DNA of 33,377 nucleotides, taken from positions 1-33,377 of the forward strand of contig NZ_AONQ01000049.1 in the NCBI RefSeq assembly GCF_000342045.1. Reading direction: 5' to 3'. A model generated the notes under the pieces. That model was not told where the DNA came from and did not search any database. It saw only the letters and a list, made by a program, of their open reading frames with translations. The position numbers were made by a program, and so were the translations under genes. Every line of letters begins with the position of its first letter. Positions within the stretch are counted from its first letter, which is position 1. This DNA is from Paramagnetospirillum caucaseum (GTDB taxonomy: Bacteria; Pseudomonadota; Alphaproteobacteria; Rhodospirillales; Magnetospirillaceae). Shown one piece after another: positions 23,662 through 33,377 of the stretch.

Positions 23662-23743
23662 TTGCGGCAAAACCCTGGAATCTGTGTATATAATAAAAAA
23701 CGAAGGTAAGCCGATTCTTATAAGCCGGCGCCAACCATAAGAA
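23662..23743 (+). promoter_or_regulatory. AT-rich promoter and inverted repeat upstream of the DsrE-like gene
   Basis: A TATAAT (23689-23694) within a strikingly A/T-rich run ending in AAAAAA has only a poor -35 (TTGCGG, 23662-23667, spacing 21). Downstream, TTCTTAT (23715-23721) and ATAAGAA (23737-23743) form a 7-bp inverted repeat, 13 bases before the ATG at 23757. The repeat could be an operator or leader hairpin. The rest of the 277-bp gap (23480-23756) shows no gene; on the minus strand TATTAT at 23547-23552 is a weak candidate -10 for ppiD. Confidence 0.5.
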
Positions 23744-23756
23744 CGCAGGGAAGCCA

Positions 23757-24158
23757 ATGTCGTCCAAGCCGCTGTACGTGATGCTGTGCTCAGGCGAGCA
23801 CGAGAAGATTCAGCTGGCCGCCATGGTGGCCTCGGTGGCCGCCGTCTCCGACCGGCCGGTCGAGGTGTTCGTCACCATGAACGCCGTCCTGGCCTTCGAG
23901 CGGGGCAAGAGCCCGGCCGAGCGCTATCAGGGAGGCCACTTCCACGAGATGTTCAAGACCCAGAACGTCCCCGACGCCATCGAGCTGTTCGGTCAGGGCA
24001 AGATGCTGGGCGAGATGAAGATGTGGGTGTGTTCCATGGTGCTCGATCTCAAGCACTGGGACCATGACAAGCACCTGACCGAGGATCTGTTCGACGGTCC
24101 CATGGGTCTTGCCAAGTTCCTCGCCGATTCCGAGGGCGGCGAACTCATCACCATCTGA
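23757..24158 (+). CDS. DsrE-family sulfur-carrier protein
   Basis: A 133-residue cytoplasmic protein of the DsrE/DsrF-like fold. It opens with a beta strand and LCSGEHEKIQLAAMVASVA, and has the typical conserved Cys in MKMWVCSMVLDL (C92), equivalent to the persulfide-carrying Cys of DsrE and DsrE2 proteins; C11 is a second thiol. It lacks the N-terminal membrane helices of DsrE2. DsrE proteins accept sulfur from TusA and pass it to oxidation or modification enzymes. The ATG at 23757 follows GCAGGGAAG. It is first in a DsrE-TusA-SQR-DUF1641 row, 27 bases before the TusA gene. Confidence 0.85.
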   Translation: MSSKPLYVMLCSGEHEKIQLAAMVASVAAVSDRPVEVFVTMNAVLAFERGKSPAERYQGGHFHEMFKTQNVPDAIELFGQGKMLGEMKMWVCSMVLDLKHWDHDKHLTEDLFDGPMGLAKFLADSEGGELITI

Positions 24159-24185
24159 CCTCACCTTTCTGGAAGGAAGAACATC

Positions 24186-24416
24186 ATGGCCGAACGCCAG
24201 AAGATCGACGCCCGCGGCGCCTTTTGCCCCGGGCCGCTGATGGAGCTGATCGCCGCCCTCAAGCTGGCGTCCATCGGCGACGAGGTGGATGTGTGGTCGT
24301 CCGACAAGGGATCGGCCTCGGATATTCCCGCCTGGTGCGCCAAGGTCGGCCATTCCGTGGTCGAGGCCTCCGAGCATGACGGGTACTGGAGTGTCGTGGT
24401 GCGTAAGGCCAAATAG
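24186..24416 (+). CDS. TusA-family sulfurtransferase
   Basis: A 76-residue sulfur-relay protein with the defining motif GAFCPGPLMELIAALK (C14, CPxP) and the C-terminal SDKGSASDIPAWCAKVGHSV region with a second cysteine (C51). TusA-like proteins carry a persulfide on the CPxP cysteine; in sulfur oxidisers they shuttle sulfur between DsrE-type and heterodisulfide-reductase-like proteins. The length equals the family's. The ATG at 24186 has GGAAGGA. It lies between the DsrE-like gene and the flavoprotein, supporting a role in sulfide-derived persulfide transfer rather than tRNA thiolation. Confidence 0.9.
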   Translation: MAERQKIDARGAFCPGPLMELIAALKLASIGDEVDVWSSDKGSASDIPAWCAKVGHSVVEASEHDGYWSVVVRKAK

Positions 24417-24479
24417 GCGTACAATACCCGATAGCCGACGCCAAAATGGTGCGGAAAGTGCCGCGAAGACGGCATAGGG

Positions 24480-24510
24480 GAAATATATATACATCAATAC
24501 TCTCGTAGGG
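24480..24510 (+). promoter_or_regulatory. Possible internal promoter before the SQR-like gene
   Basis: The 103-bp gap after TusA contains an AT-rich TATATATA-type run (24484-24491), unusual in this GC-rich sequence and similar to the AT-rich run upstream of the DsrE-like gene, followed by GGGAGGGAG as ribosome-binding site for the ATG at 24520. No clear -35 was seen. Confidence 0.35.
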
Positions 24511-24519
24511 AGGGAGTTC

Positions 24520-25659
24520 ATGTCGAAGACGATTCTGATCGTCGGCGGGGGGCTTGCGGGCACCATCGTCGCCAATGGCATCTGTCGCCAGATGGGAGCC
24601 GAGCTGCGCTCCGGCGCGCTCAACATCACCATGCTGGGCACCAGCGAGACCCATATGTACCAGCCGGGCCTGCTGTACATTCCGTTCGGCCGCATGCGCG
24701 AGGCGGAGCTGTTCCGCGACCAGCGCAAGGTGCTGGACAAGCGGGTCAACTTCTTCGTCGATCCGGCCAAGGCCATCGACGTGGAGAAGAACCAGGTCAC
24801 CACCGAGGCCGGCCGCACCTTCAAGTATGACTACATGGTGCTGGCCACCGGCTCGCGCATCATGCCGCAGACCATTCCCGGCATGAAGGAGGGCGGCCAC
24901 TGGTTCTACGACCTGGACGGTGCCCGCAAGCTGCGCACTGCCCTGAACGAGTTCAAGGGCGGCAAGATCGTCATCAACGTCAACGCCCCCCACAAATGCC
25001 CGGTGGCGCCGCTGGAAGTGGCGTTCATGCTGCACGACTACCTCAAGGCCAAGGGCCTGTGGGACAAGGCCGAGCTGACCTACACCTACCCCATCGGCCG
25101 GCTGCACGCGCTGGAGCCCGTCGCCCACTGGGCCAAGCCGGAATTCGAGAAGCTGGGCATCAAGTACGAGACCTTCTTCAATACCGAAAGCGTCGATCCC
25201 CAGGCCAAGACCATCAAGTCCATGGAAGGCAGCGAACTGCCCTACGACCTGCTGATCACCATTCCGCCCCACCAGGGCGCCCAGGTGATCGACGATTCCG
25301 GCCTGGGCAAGGGCGGTTGGGTGCCGACCAACACCAAGACCCTGCACCGCGAGGGCTCGGCCAACGTCTTCGTGGTGGGCGACACCACCAACATTCCCAT
25401 CTCCAAGGCCGGCTCCACCGCCCATTTCGAGGCCGACGTCACCATCGACAACCTGGTGTCGCTGTGTCAGGAGAACACCTTCGCCCGTGAATACGACGGC
25501 AAGGTGTTCTGCTTCGTCGAGACCGGGCTGGGCAGCGGCACCTATGTGTGGTTCAACTACACCACGCCGCCCAATCCCGGGCCGCCGTCGCAGATGATCC
25601 ACTGGTTCAAGCTGGCCTACAACCGGCTGTACTGGCTGTCGGCCCGCGGCCTGCTCTAG
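24520..25659 (+). CDS. Sulfide:quinone oxidoreductase-like flavoprotein
   Basis: A 379-residue FAD enzyme of the SQR/FCSD superfamily. FAD motifs: ILIVGGGLAGTIVANG (5-20), YMVLATGSR (105-113) and the second site VFVVGDTTNIPISKAG (283-298). The redox cysteines are C160 (HKCPVAPLEV) and C331 (VFCFVETG); the third cysteine of classical SQR, expected near 128-130, is replaced by aromatics (GGHWFYDLDG). The C-terminal HWFKLAYNRLYWLSARGLL is amphipathic, typical of the membrane-docking helix that reaches quinone. There is no signal peptide, so unlike FccB it faces the cytoplasm. The ATG at 24520 has a strong GGGAGGGAG. It likely oxidises sulfide or a persulfide to quinone; its substrate is not certain. 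Confidence 0.85.
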   Translation: MSKTILIVGGGLAGTIVANGICRQMGAELRSGALNITMLGTSETHMYQPGLLYIPFGRMREAELFRDQRKVLDKRVNFFVDPAKAIDVEKNQVTTEAGRTFKYDYMVLATGSRIMPQTIPGMKEGGHWFYDLDGARKLRTALNEFKGGKIVINVNAPHKCPVAPLEVAFMLHDYLKAKGLWDKAELTYTYPIGRLHALEPVAHWAKPEFEKLGIKYETFFNTESVDPQAKTIKSMEGSELPYDLLITIPPHQGAQVIDDSGLGKGGWVPTNTKTLHREGSANVFVVGDTTNIPISKAGSTAHFEADVTIDNLVSLCQENTFAREYDGKVFCFVETGLGSGTYVWFNYTTPPNPGPPSQMIHWFKLAYNRLYWLSARGLL

Positions 25660-25669
25660 GAGGGGCGCC

Positions 25670-26215
25670 ATGAACGAGATCCCCAAGATCGAGGTCGATT
25701 CCTCCGTCAGCGAAATGGCCCGTCTGGCCCAGGGCGTGCGCGACGCCCTGTCCGATTCCATGGTCGAGCGCCTGACCAGCACCGCCGGCAACGCGCTGGA
25801 GGTGGTGGACAAGCTCAACGAGCCCGACGTCAAGGACGGGCTGATCGCCCTGCTCGACGCCGTCGGCACCCTGCAGCGCACCGGCGCGCTGCAGACGGTG
25901 ATCGACGCCCTGTTCATGCTGCACGCCATGCGTTCGGCGGCCACCGATTCCATGGTGGACCGCGCCTTCTCCTTCATCGAGCACATGGCCAACAACTTAG
26001 GGACCGAGGACCTCGCCACCCTGGCTCACGAGGCCAAGGGCGCCATGGAGGACGCCATCGATTCCTGCAACATCCCGGGCGGCGGCGGGGGCCTGTTCGG
26101 CACCATGCGCATGCTGTCCCAGAAGGAGACGCAGGAAGCGCTGCGCTTCATGCTGTCCTTCTCATGCTCGCTGAAAAAGCGCGCCATCTACCTGGCCAAG
26201 AGCCCGCAGGTCTGA
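25670..26215 (+). CDS. DUF1641 family protein
   Basis: A 181-residue mostly helical soluble protein. The C-terminal region GGGGGLFGTMRMLSQKETQEA followed by LRFMLSFS is the DUF1641 signature (GG-Lf-x-l-r-x-x-x-dpevqralrfll). Earlier helices (~15-130) hold LLDAVGTLQRTGALQTVIDA-type amphipathic segments. Two cysteines, C133 and C166, flank the signature. It starts ten bases after the flavoprotein stop with AGGAGGGG, so the two are tightly coupled; DUF1641 genes commonly sit beside SQR-like genes in sulfur-metabolising bacteria and archaea. Its role is unknown; a scaffold or partner for the flavoprotein is my inference. Confidence 0.82.
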   Translation: MNEIPKIEVDSSVSEMARLAQGVRDALSDSMVERLTSTAGNALEVVDKLNEPDVKDGLIALLDAVGTLQRTGALQTVIDALFMLHAMRSAATDSMVDRAFSFIEHMANNLGTEDLATLAHEAKGAMEDAIDSCNIPGGGGGLFGTMRMLSQKETQEALRFMLSFSCSLKKRAIYLAKSPQV

Positions 26216-26239
26216 GCGGAGGCCGAGGCGACATCCATG

Positions 26240-26273
26240 GGGCGGGGCCGGAAACGGCTCCGCCCGGTTTTTT
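26240..26273 (+). terminator. Rho-independent terminator of the DsrE-TusA-SQR-DUF1641 unit
   Basis: An 11-bp stem (26240-26250 with 26255-26265, one G-T wobble) closed by a GAAA tetraloop, followed after two bases by TTTTTT (26268-26273). It lies 25 bases after the DUF1641 stop and closes the unit before tpiA. Confidence 0.85.
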
Positions 26274-26345
26274 GGCCTGTAGCCCTCGCCCTTCTGGTGC
26301 TATATGGCCCGCAGCACTTTTCGTCAGGCAAGGGGAGACGCCGCC

Positions 26346-27101
<756 letters not shown>

Positions 27102-27110
27102 CCCCTCATT

Positions 27111-27215
27111 TGTCATCCCGACGCCCCTGGGCGGAGGGATCTCCGCCTGGGCTGCTGGTGCCGGATTGGCAAAGCCGCGTCTGGATGAGATCCCTCGGCT
27201 TGGCCCGCGATGACA
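27111..27215. repeat. Dispersed palindromic intergenic element, copy 2
   Basis: Begins TGTCATCCCGACG (27111) and ends GCGATGACA (27207-27215), near-inverted termini with one mismatch. Its left half, read in reverse, matches the right half of the element at 17852-17951 (shared GGCGGAGATCC core and CGTCGGGATGACA end). It lies ten bases after tpiA, in the 277-bp tpiA-secG gap (27102-27378), which contains no gene. Confidence 0.7.
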
Positions 27216-27315
27216 TGCTCTGTGTGCGAAAGCTGAGGATAAGAGGCGCGGGGCAGGAACTTTGCACTAGCCTTCCTGCCTCTCCGGGGCTAAAAACGCC
27301 TGCAACAATTCCTTC

Positions 27316-27364
27316 GCGCCCGAGGCCGGTTCCGTATGGGACCCGGTCGCGGGCGGCCAATTTT
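27316..27364 (+). terminator. Long imperfect hairpin with short T-run before secG
   Basis: CGCCCG (27317-27322) pairs with CGGGCG (27350-27355), and an inner stem continues (GGCCGG with CCGGTC, TCC with GGA), closed by a GTATG loop; TTTT follows at 27361-27364. It could be the tpiA terminator or a leader hairpin of secG, which starts 15 bases later. The stem has mismatches and the T-run is short. Confidence 0.4.
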
Positions 27365-27378
27365 CCGGTGGCTTATCC

Positions 27379-27717
27379 ATGGACGTCTTCCCGATCATCC
27401 TCGTCATTCATCTGATCCTCGCCGTATCGCTGGTGGGTGTGATCCTGCTGCAGCGTAGCGAAGGCGGGGCGCTCGGCATCGGTGGCGGCAGCGGCGGTGG
27501 ATTGATGAGTGGCCGCGCGGCGGGCAACCTGCTGACCCGGACCACCGCCATCCTGGCGACGTCGTTCTTCGTCACCAGCCTGGCGCTGGCCCTGCTGGCC
27601 AATTCGCGCACCGGCGGCGGTTCGCCGTTCGACAAGCTGAACGACGCTTCGGCCGTTCCCGCCGCTCCGGCGGCGCCGGCCGAGCCGGCCGCTCCCAGCG
27701 CGCCGCTGTCGCGCTAG
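27379..27717 (+). CDS. secG: Preprotein translocase subunit SecG
   Basis: A 112-residue membrane protein of the Sec translocon, associating with SecYE. Two membrane segments (about 3-23 and 53-72) flank a Gly-rich loop with the family motif LLQRSEGGALGIGGGSGGG (residues 24-42). The C-terminus is Ala/Pro-rich, common in alphaproteobacterial SecG. The ATG at 27379 has only a weak GGTGG. Its position between tpiA and pyrG is the usual alphaproteobacterial order. No tRNA gene was seen next to it. Confidence 0.93.
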   Translation: MDVFPIILVIHLILAVSLVGVILLQRSEGGALGIGGGSGGGLMSGRAAGNLLTRTTAILATSFFVTSLALALLANSRTGGGSPFDKLNDASAVPAAPAAPAEPAAPSAPLSR

Positions 27718-27740
27718 GCCAAGCGGACCGGGATTTATAG

Positions 27741-29435
<1,695 letters not shown>

Positions 29436-29462
29436 CTCGCGTCTCGTCTAAAGGCTTTCGCC

Positions 29463-30314
29463 ATGACCCAGACCCGCCATCATGTTGCCGTCAATGACGA
29501 TGTCATTCTCGGCAACGACCTGCCTTTGGTGCTGATCGCCGGGCCGTGCCAGATGGAAAGCCGGGAGCATGCCCTGGAATGCGCCGAGGCGCTGAAGGTC
29601 ATGGCGGCCGAGGCGGGCATCGCCCTGATCTACAAATCGTCCTTCGACAAGGCCAACCGCACCTCGCTGGCCGGCCGGCGCGGAATCGGGCTGGACAAGG
29701 CCATTCCCATCTTCGCCGAGATCAAGGCCAGGCTGGGCCTGCCGGTGCTGACCGACGTCCATACCGAGGAACAGTGCACCATCGCCGCCAGGGTGGCCGA
29801 CGTACTGCAGATTCCCGCCTTCCTGTGCCGCCAGACCGACCTGCTGGTCGCCGCCGGGCGCTCCGGCGCGGTGATCAACGTCAAGAAGGGGCAGTTCCTG
29901 GCGCCCTGGGACATGGCCAACGTGGCCGCCAAGATCGAAAGCACCGGCAATTCGCGCATCCTGCTGACCGAGCGCGGCGCCAGCTTCGGCTACAACACCC
30001 TGGTCACCGACATGCGCGGCCTGCCGATCATGGCCAAGACCGGCTGGCCGGTGATCATGGACGCCACCCACGCCGTTCAGGCGCCGGGCGGCCAGGGCAA
30101 TTCATCGGGCGGCGACCGCCGCTTCGCTCCCGTCCTGGCGCGGGCCGCCGTTGCCATCGGCATCGCCGGATTGTTCGTGGAATGCCATCCCGATCCCGAT
30201 CATGCGCCGTCCGACGGCCCCAACATGATCGCCATGAAGGATATGCCGGCGCTGATCGAGGTGCTGATGAAGCTCGACGCCACCGCCAAGTCGTATCCCG
30301 TTTCCATAGACTGA
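29463..30314 (+). CDS. kdsA: 3-deoxy-8-phosphooctulonate synthase KdsA
   Basis: A 283-residue enzyme that joins arabinose 5-phosphate and phosphoenolpyruvate to make KDO 8-phosphate for lipopolysaccharide. Signature segments are LIAGPCQMESREHALE, LIYKSSFDKANRTS, PVLTDVHTEEQC, QIPAFLCRQTDLLVAAG, INVKKGQFLAPWDM, PVIMDATHAVQAPGG and FVECHPDPDHAPSDGPN. The Cys in IAGPCQM is at the metal-ligand position of the metal-dependent class. The ATG at 29463 follows AAAGG; eno starts 27 bases after its stop, so pyrG-kdsA-eno probably form one operon. Confidence 0.96.
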   Translation: MTQTRHHVAVNDDVILGNDLPLVLIAGPCQMESREHALECAEALKVMAAEAGIALIYKSSFDKANRTSLAGRRGIGLDKAIPIFAEIKARLGLPVLTDVHTEEQCTIAARVADVLQIPAFLCRQTDLLVAAGRSGAVINVKKGQFLAPWDMANVAAKIESTGNSRILLTERGASFGYNTLVTDMRGLPIMAKTGWPVIMDATHAVQAPGGQGNSSGGDRRFAPVLARAAVAIGIAGLFVECHPDPDHAPSDGPNMIAMKDMPALIEVLMKLDATAKSYPVSID

Positions 30315-31619
<1,305 letters not shown>

Positions 31620-31643
31620 GCTTTCGTTTCAAGGACGAAGCGG

Positions 31644-31669
31644 AAAGGGGGCCTTCGGGCCCCCTTTTT
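31644..31669 (+). terminator. Strong terminator after eno, possibly bidirectional
   Basis: GGGGGCC (31647-31653) and GGCCCCC (31658-31664) form a stem closed by a UUCG tetraloop, extended by AAA-TTT pairing and followed by TTTTT (31665-31669). On the opposite strand it lies just after the stop of the DmsC-like gene, where AAA gives a short T-run, so it may serve both. Confidence 0.92.
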
Positions 31670-31672
31670 ATG

Positions 31673-32512
31673 TCAGGCCTCGACCGTCCGGCTGACGCTG
31701 CGGCCGCGTACCGGGGTGTGGCTGATGCGCGGCCCGCGGGTGAAGGCGGCCCTGGTCACCAGCAGGGCCTTGATGCCCCAGCCGGACACCGCCGCCAGCA
31801 GGCCGCCCAGGGCGGCCAGGGGGGCGGGGACGACCAGCGCCATGCCGATCAAAGCCAACCCGGCCAGCTGGGCGGCCCTCAGGCCGCGGGCGGTGGGGGA
31901 GGCCAGGCAATCCAGGGTTCCGGCCGGCGCCTTGCTTGCGACCAATCCCCGGCGATAGGCCCACCAGGCTCCCTCGCGGGCCAGGCCGGCGGCCAGGGCG
32001 ACGGCGATCAATGCGGGCGAGGCCTCGCCCAGCACCAGGACGGCGCCGCTGCCCTCGGCCAGGCCGGTGGCGATGATCAGGGGGACGATCTCGGGCTGCT
32101 TCCAGGCGGGAATGCCGCGCGCCGCCTTGAGGATACGGGCCTGGCAGTAGAGGAAGCCCGCCGCCAGCACCAGGATGGCCGGCAGCAGCGCCTGATGGCC
32201 GAACACCACGTACCCGGCCACCGCCGCCGCCAGGGGCGCGGCGATGATGCCCTCGCGGGTCATCCACGAGGTCTGGGGGTGGAAGAAGACGTTGAGCGCC
32301 CGCCACGGCTTGCCGATCTCCAGCCAGACCAGGGACAGCCCGGCCATGACGAAGCCGATTCCGGCGGCCAGGGGGATGGTGGCGTCGCTTCCGGCCAGGG
32401 CCGCCGCCGCCGCGACCAGCAGCAGCCCGGTGCCGGTGCCGCCGCCGATGAAATTGCCCGCCGCCCGCAGGTCCCAGAAGCCTTGACGCTTGGCCGTCGC
32501 GATCTGTCTCAT
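31673..32512 (-). CDS. DmsC/NrfD-type membrane anchor subunit of a molybdoenzyme
   Basis: A 279-residue polytopic membrane protein with about eight hydrophobic segments. It opens FWDLRAAGNFIGGGTGTGLL and continues with LEIGKPWRALNVFFHPQTSWMTREG, a feature of DmsC/PsrC/SoeC-type quinone-binding anchors that pass electrons between membrane quinone and an FeS subunit. The C-terminal half keeps the Arg/Lys-rich loops. The start overlaps the FeS subunit stop as ATGA (32509-32512), so it is translationally coupled. The catalytic molybdopterin subunit is not in the window. Candidates are DMSO, thiosulfate/polysulfide or phenylacetyl-CoA oxidoreductase, or sulfite dehydrogenase (Soe); sequence alone does not decide. 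Confidence 0.72.
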   Translation of the reverse strand: MRQIATAKRQGFWDLRAAGNFIGGGTGTGLLLVAAAAALAGSDATIPLAAGIGFVMAGLSLVWLEIGKPWRALNVFFHPQTSWMTREGIIAAPLAAAVAGYVVFGHQALLPAILVLAAGFLYCQARILKAARGIPAWKQPEIVPLIIATGLAEGSGAVLVLGEASPALIAVALAAGLAREGAWWAYRRGLVASKAPAGTLDCLASPTARGLRAAQLAGLALIGMALVVPAPLAALGGLLAAVSGWGIKALLVTRAAFTRGPRISHTPVRGRSVSRTVEA

Positions 32513-33162
32513 AGCGCACCCTTGTCCCAGAGATAATAGAAGCCCGGCCCGGTTCCCTCGTCCTCGTGCATGCGGAACCACTGGTTCTCGGCCACCAGAC
32601 GCGACACGGCGCTGTCCGGGTCCTCGATGTCGCCGAAGCGCAGCGCGCCCGACAGGCAGGAATTGACGCAGGCCGGCGTCGCCTCGGGGTCGACGCCCGG
32701 CACCTTGCCCGCCTTGACGCCGACGTCGATGCGGTCGACGCAGAAGGTGCACTTGGTGGCGACGCCGATCTTGGCCGGGTCGAAGCGGGCCTGCTCGGAG
32801 GCCACCGCCGCGCGGCCATAGGCGAAGTCGGCTTCGTCCACCTTGTAGCGGGCCTCGTAGGGGCACGAGATGGCGCAATAGCCGCAGCCGATGCACAGGT
32901 CGTAGTCGATGGTGACGATGCCGTCCTTGCGCTTGCCGGTGGCGGTGGAGGGGCAGACCTCCATGCAGGGCGGTTCGTCGCAATGCTGGCAACCGGTGGG
33001 GACGAAGACGCGGCTGACCTCGGGGTATTCCCCGGCCTCCAGATCGAGGACGCGGCGCCACTGCACGCCGGGCGGGGTGCCGTTGGTTTCCTTGCAGGCG
33101 GCGGTGCAGGTCTGGCAGCCGACGCAGCGGCGCAGGTCGGCGATCATCACATAGCGGGTCAT
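32509..33162 (-). CDS. Four-cluster [4Fe-4S] electron-transfer subunit of a molybdoenzyme
   Basis: A 217-residue ferredoxin-like subunit (DmsB/PhsB/SoeB/PadC type). Cysteine groups: [13 protein letters not shown] (residues ~12-24), [14 protein letters not shown] (~58-71), [12 protein letters not shown] (~90-101) and CTFC (~137-140) with CVNSC (~164-168). These four groups are the usual four [4Fe-4S] binding sites of DMSO-reductase-family B subunits. There is no signal peptide; such subunits travel with a Tat-exported catalytic partner or stay cytoplasmic. The ATG at 33160-33162 overlaps the upstream fdhD stop (ATGA) and its own stop overlaps the anchor start. Electrons pass between the molybdenum subunit and the quinone-binding anchor. 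Confidence 0.87.
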   Translation of the reverse strand: MTRYVMIADLRRCVGCQTCTAACKETNGTPPGVQWRRVLDLEAGEYPEVSRVFVPTGCQHCDEPPCMEVCPSTATGKRKDGIVTIDYDLCIGCGYCAISCPYEARYKVDEADFAYGRAAVASEQARFDPAKIGVATKCTFCVDRIDVGVKAGKVPGVDPEATPACVNSCLSGALRFGDIEDPDSAVSRLVAENQWFRMHEDEGTGPGFYYLWDKGAL

Positions 33163-33377
33163 CGGGACTCTCCCGGCAGGATGCGTTCGGCCCCGGCATA
33201 GAGGACGTGGCTGTTGTTGCGCGCGAAGCCCACCAGGGTGAGGTTCAGCGCCTCGGCCATGCGGATGGCCAGCACGGTGGGGGCGCTGATGGCCGCCAGG
33301 ATGCCGATGCCGGCGGCGGCGGCCTTCTGCACCATCTCGTAGCTGGCGCGGCTGGTGACCACCACGGCACCGGCGGC
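33159..33377 (-). CDS. fdhD: FdhD, sulfurtransferase for molybdoenzymes (3' part only)
   Basis: Only the last 72 codons are in the window; the gene runs off the right edge. [35 protein letters not shown] and [17 protein letters not shown] match the conserved FdhD C-terminus (TSRxSxEMVQKAA, SAPTxLAV, LxGFxR). FdhD passes sulfur from a cysteine desulfurase onto the molybdenum cofactor of formate-dehydrogenase-type enzymes. Its stop overlaps the FeS-subunit start (TGA 33159-33161, ATG 33160-33162). The partnering enzyme's catalytic subunit is presumably upstream, to the right. Confidence 0.92.
   Translation of the reverse strand, partial: AAGAVVVTSRASYEMVQKAAAAGIGILAAISAPTVLAIRMAEALNLTLVGFARNNSHVLYAGAERILPGESR

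Noticed and set aside
23480-23767. An N-terminal extension of PpiD to 23767
   Set aside because: The added ~96 residues are non-homologous, Arg-rich, and overlap the promoter of the divergent DsrE-like gene; the membrane helix begins near the ATG at 23479.
27216-27378. A tRNA gene next to secG, as in some gammaproteobacteria
   Set aside because: No cloverleaf or CCA-like end was found; the stretch holds only a hairpin and weak promoter-like sequences.

Overview
This GC-rich window looks like chromosome of an alphaproteobacterium of the Rhodospirillales, most likely Magnetospirillum-like. That is inferred from the gene families (zeta-type ATPase inhibitor, PpiD next to TrpE, tpiA-secG-pyrG-kdsA-eno, sulfide dehydrogenase), not from a marker gene. 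No tRNA, rRNA, CRISPR array, transposase or phage gene was seen, and nearly all of the sequence is coding.

Layout. (1) 2-4675: the 3' part of a giant type-I-secreted adhesin with cadherin/VCBS-like domains, a DUF4114-like domain, an array of 19-residue repeats, a Gly/His-rich linker and C-terminal RTX repeats, ended by a strong terminator. (2) 4749-6506: a minimal Ser/Thr kinase, a very short flagellar rod/hook-like protein and a nucleoside 2-deoxyribosyltransferase-family protein. (3) 6457-10177, minus strand: two sensor histidine kinases in tandem, one with a CxxCH c-heme-type periplasmic sensor, and no response regulator. (4) 10301-11163: a 21-codon ORF overlapping arfB, then a zeta-like ATPase-inhibitor protein. 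(5) 11356-16792: sulfate ABC transporter genes cysP-cysT-cysW-cysA running into a monoheme cytochrome c and a flavocytochrome c sulfide dehydrogenase flavoprotein. (6) 16899-19992: a PaaX-type regulator, a YibQ-like divergent polysaccharide deacetylase, a small copper chaperone behind a textbook CueR-type operator, and a convergent PadR-like regulator behind a Fur-box-like dyad. (7) 20076-23479, minus strand: ppiD (with an apparent single-base frameshift near its 3' end) and trpE. (8) 23757-26215: a compact sulfur-transfer module, DsrE - TusA - sulfide:quinone-oxidoreductase-like flavoprotein - DUF1641, with its own AT-rich promoter and terminator. (9) 26346-31619: tpiA, secG, pyrG, kdsA, eno. 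(10) 31673-33377, minus strand: membrane anchor and FeS subunit of a molybdoenzyme of the DMSO-reductase superfamily plus the end of fdhD, linked by ATGA overlaps.

Sulfur chemistry recurs: sulfate import, periplasmic sulfide oxidation (FccAB), a cytoplasmic persulfide relay (DsrE/TusA/SQR-like/DUF1641), and a DMSO-reductase-family enzyme whose cofactor is sulfurated by FdhD. The best candidate for an under-described system is the four-gene DsrE-TusA-SQR-DUF1641 module, which sits between housekeeping genes as if inserted there. Functions are assigned from motifs and family knowledge; no search was run.
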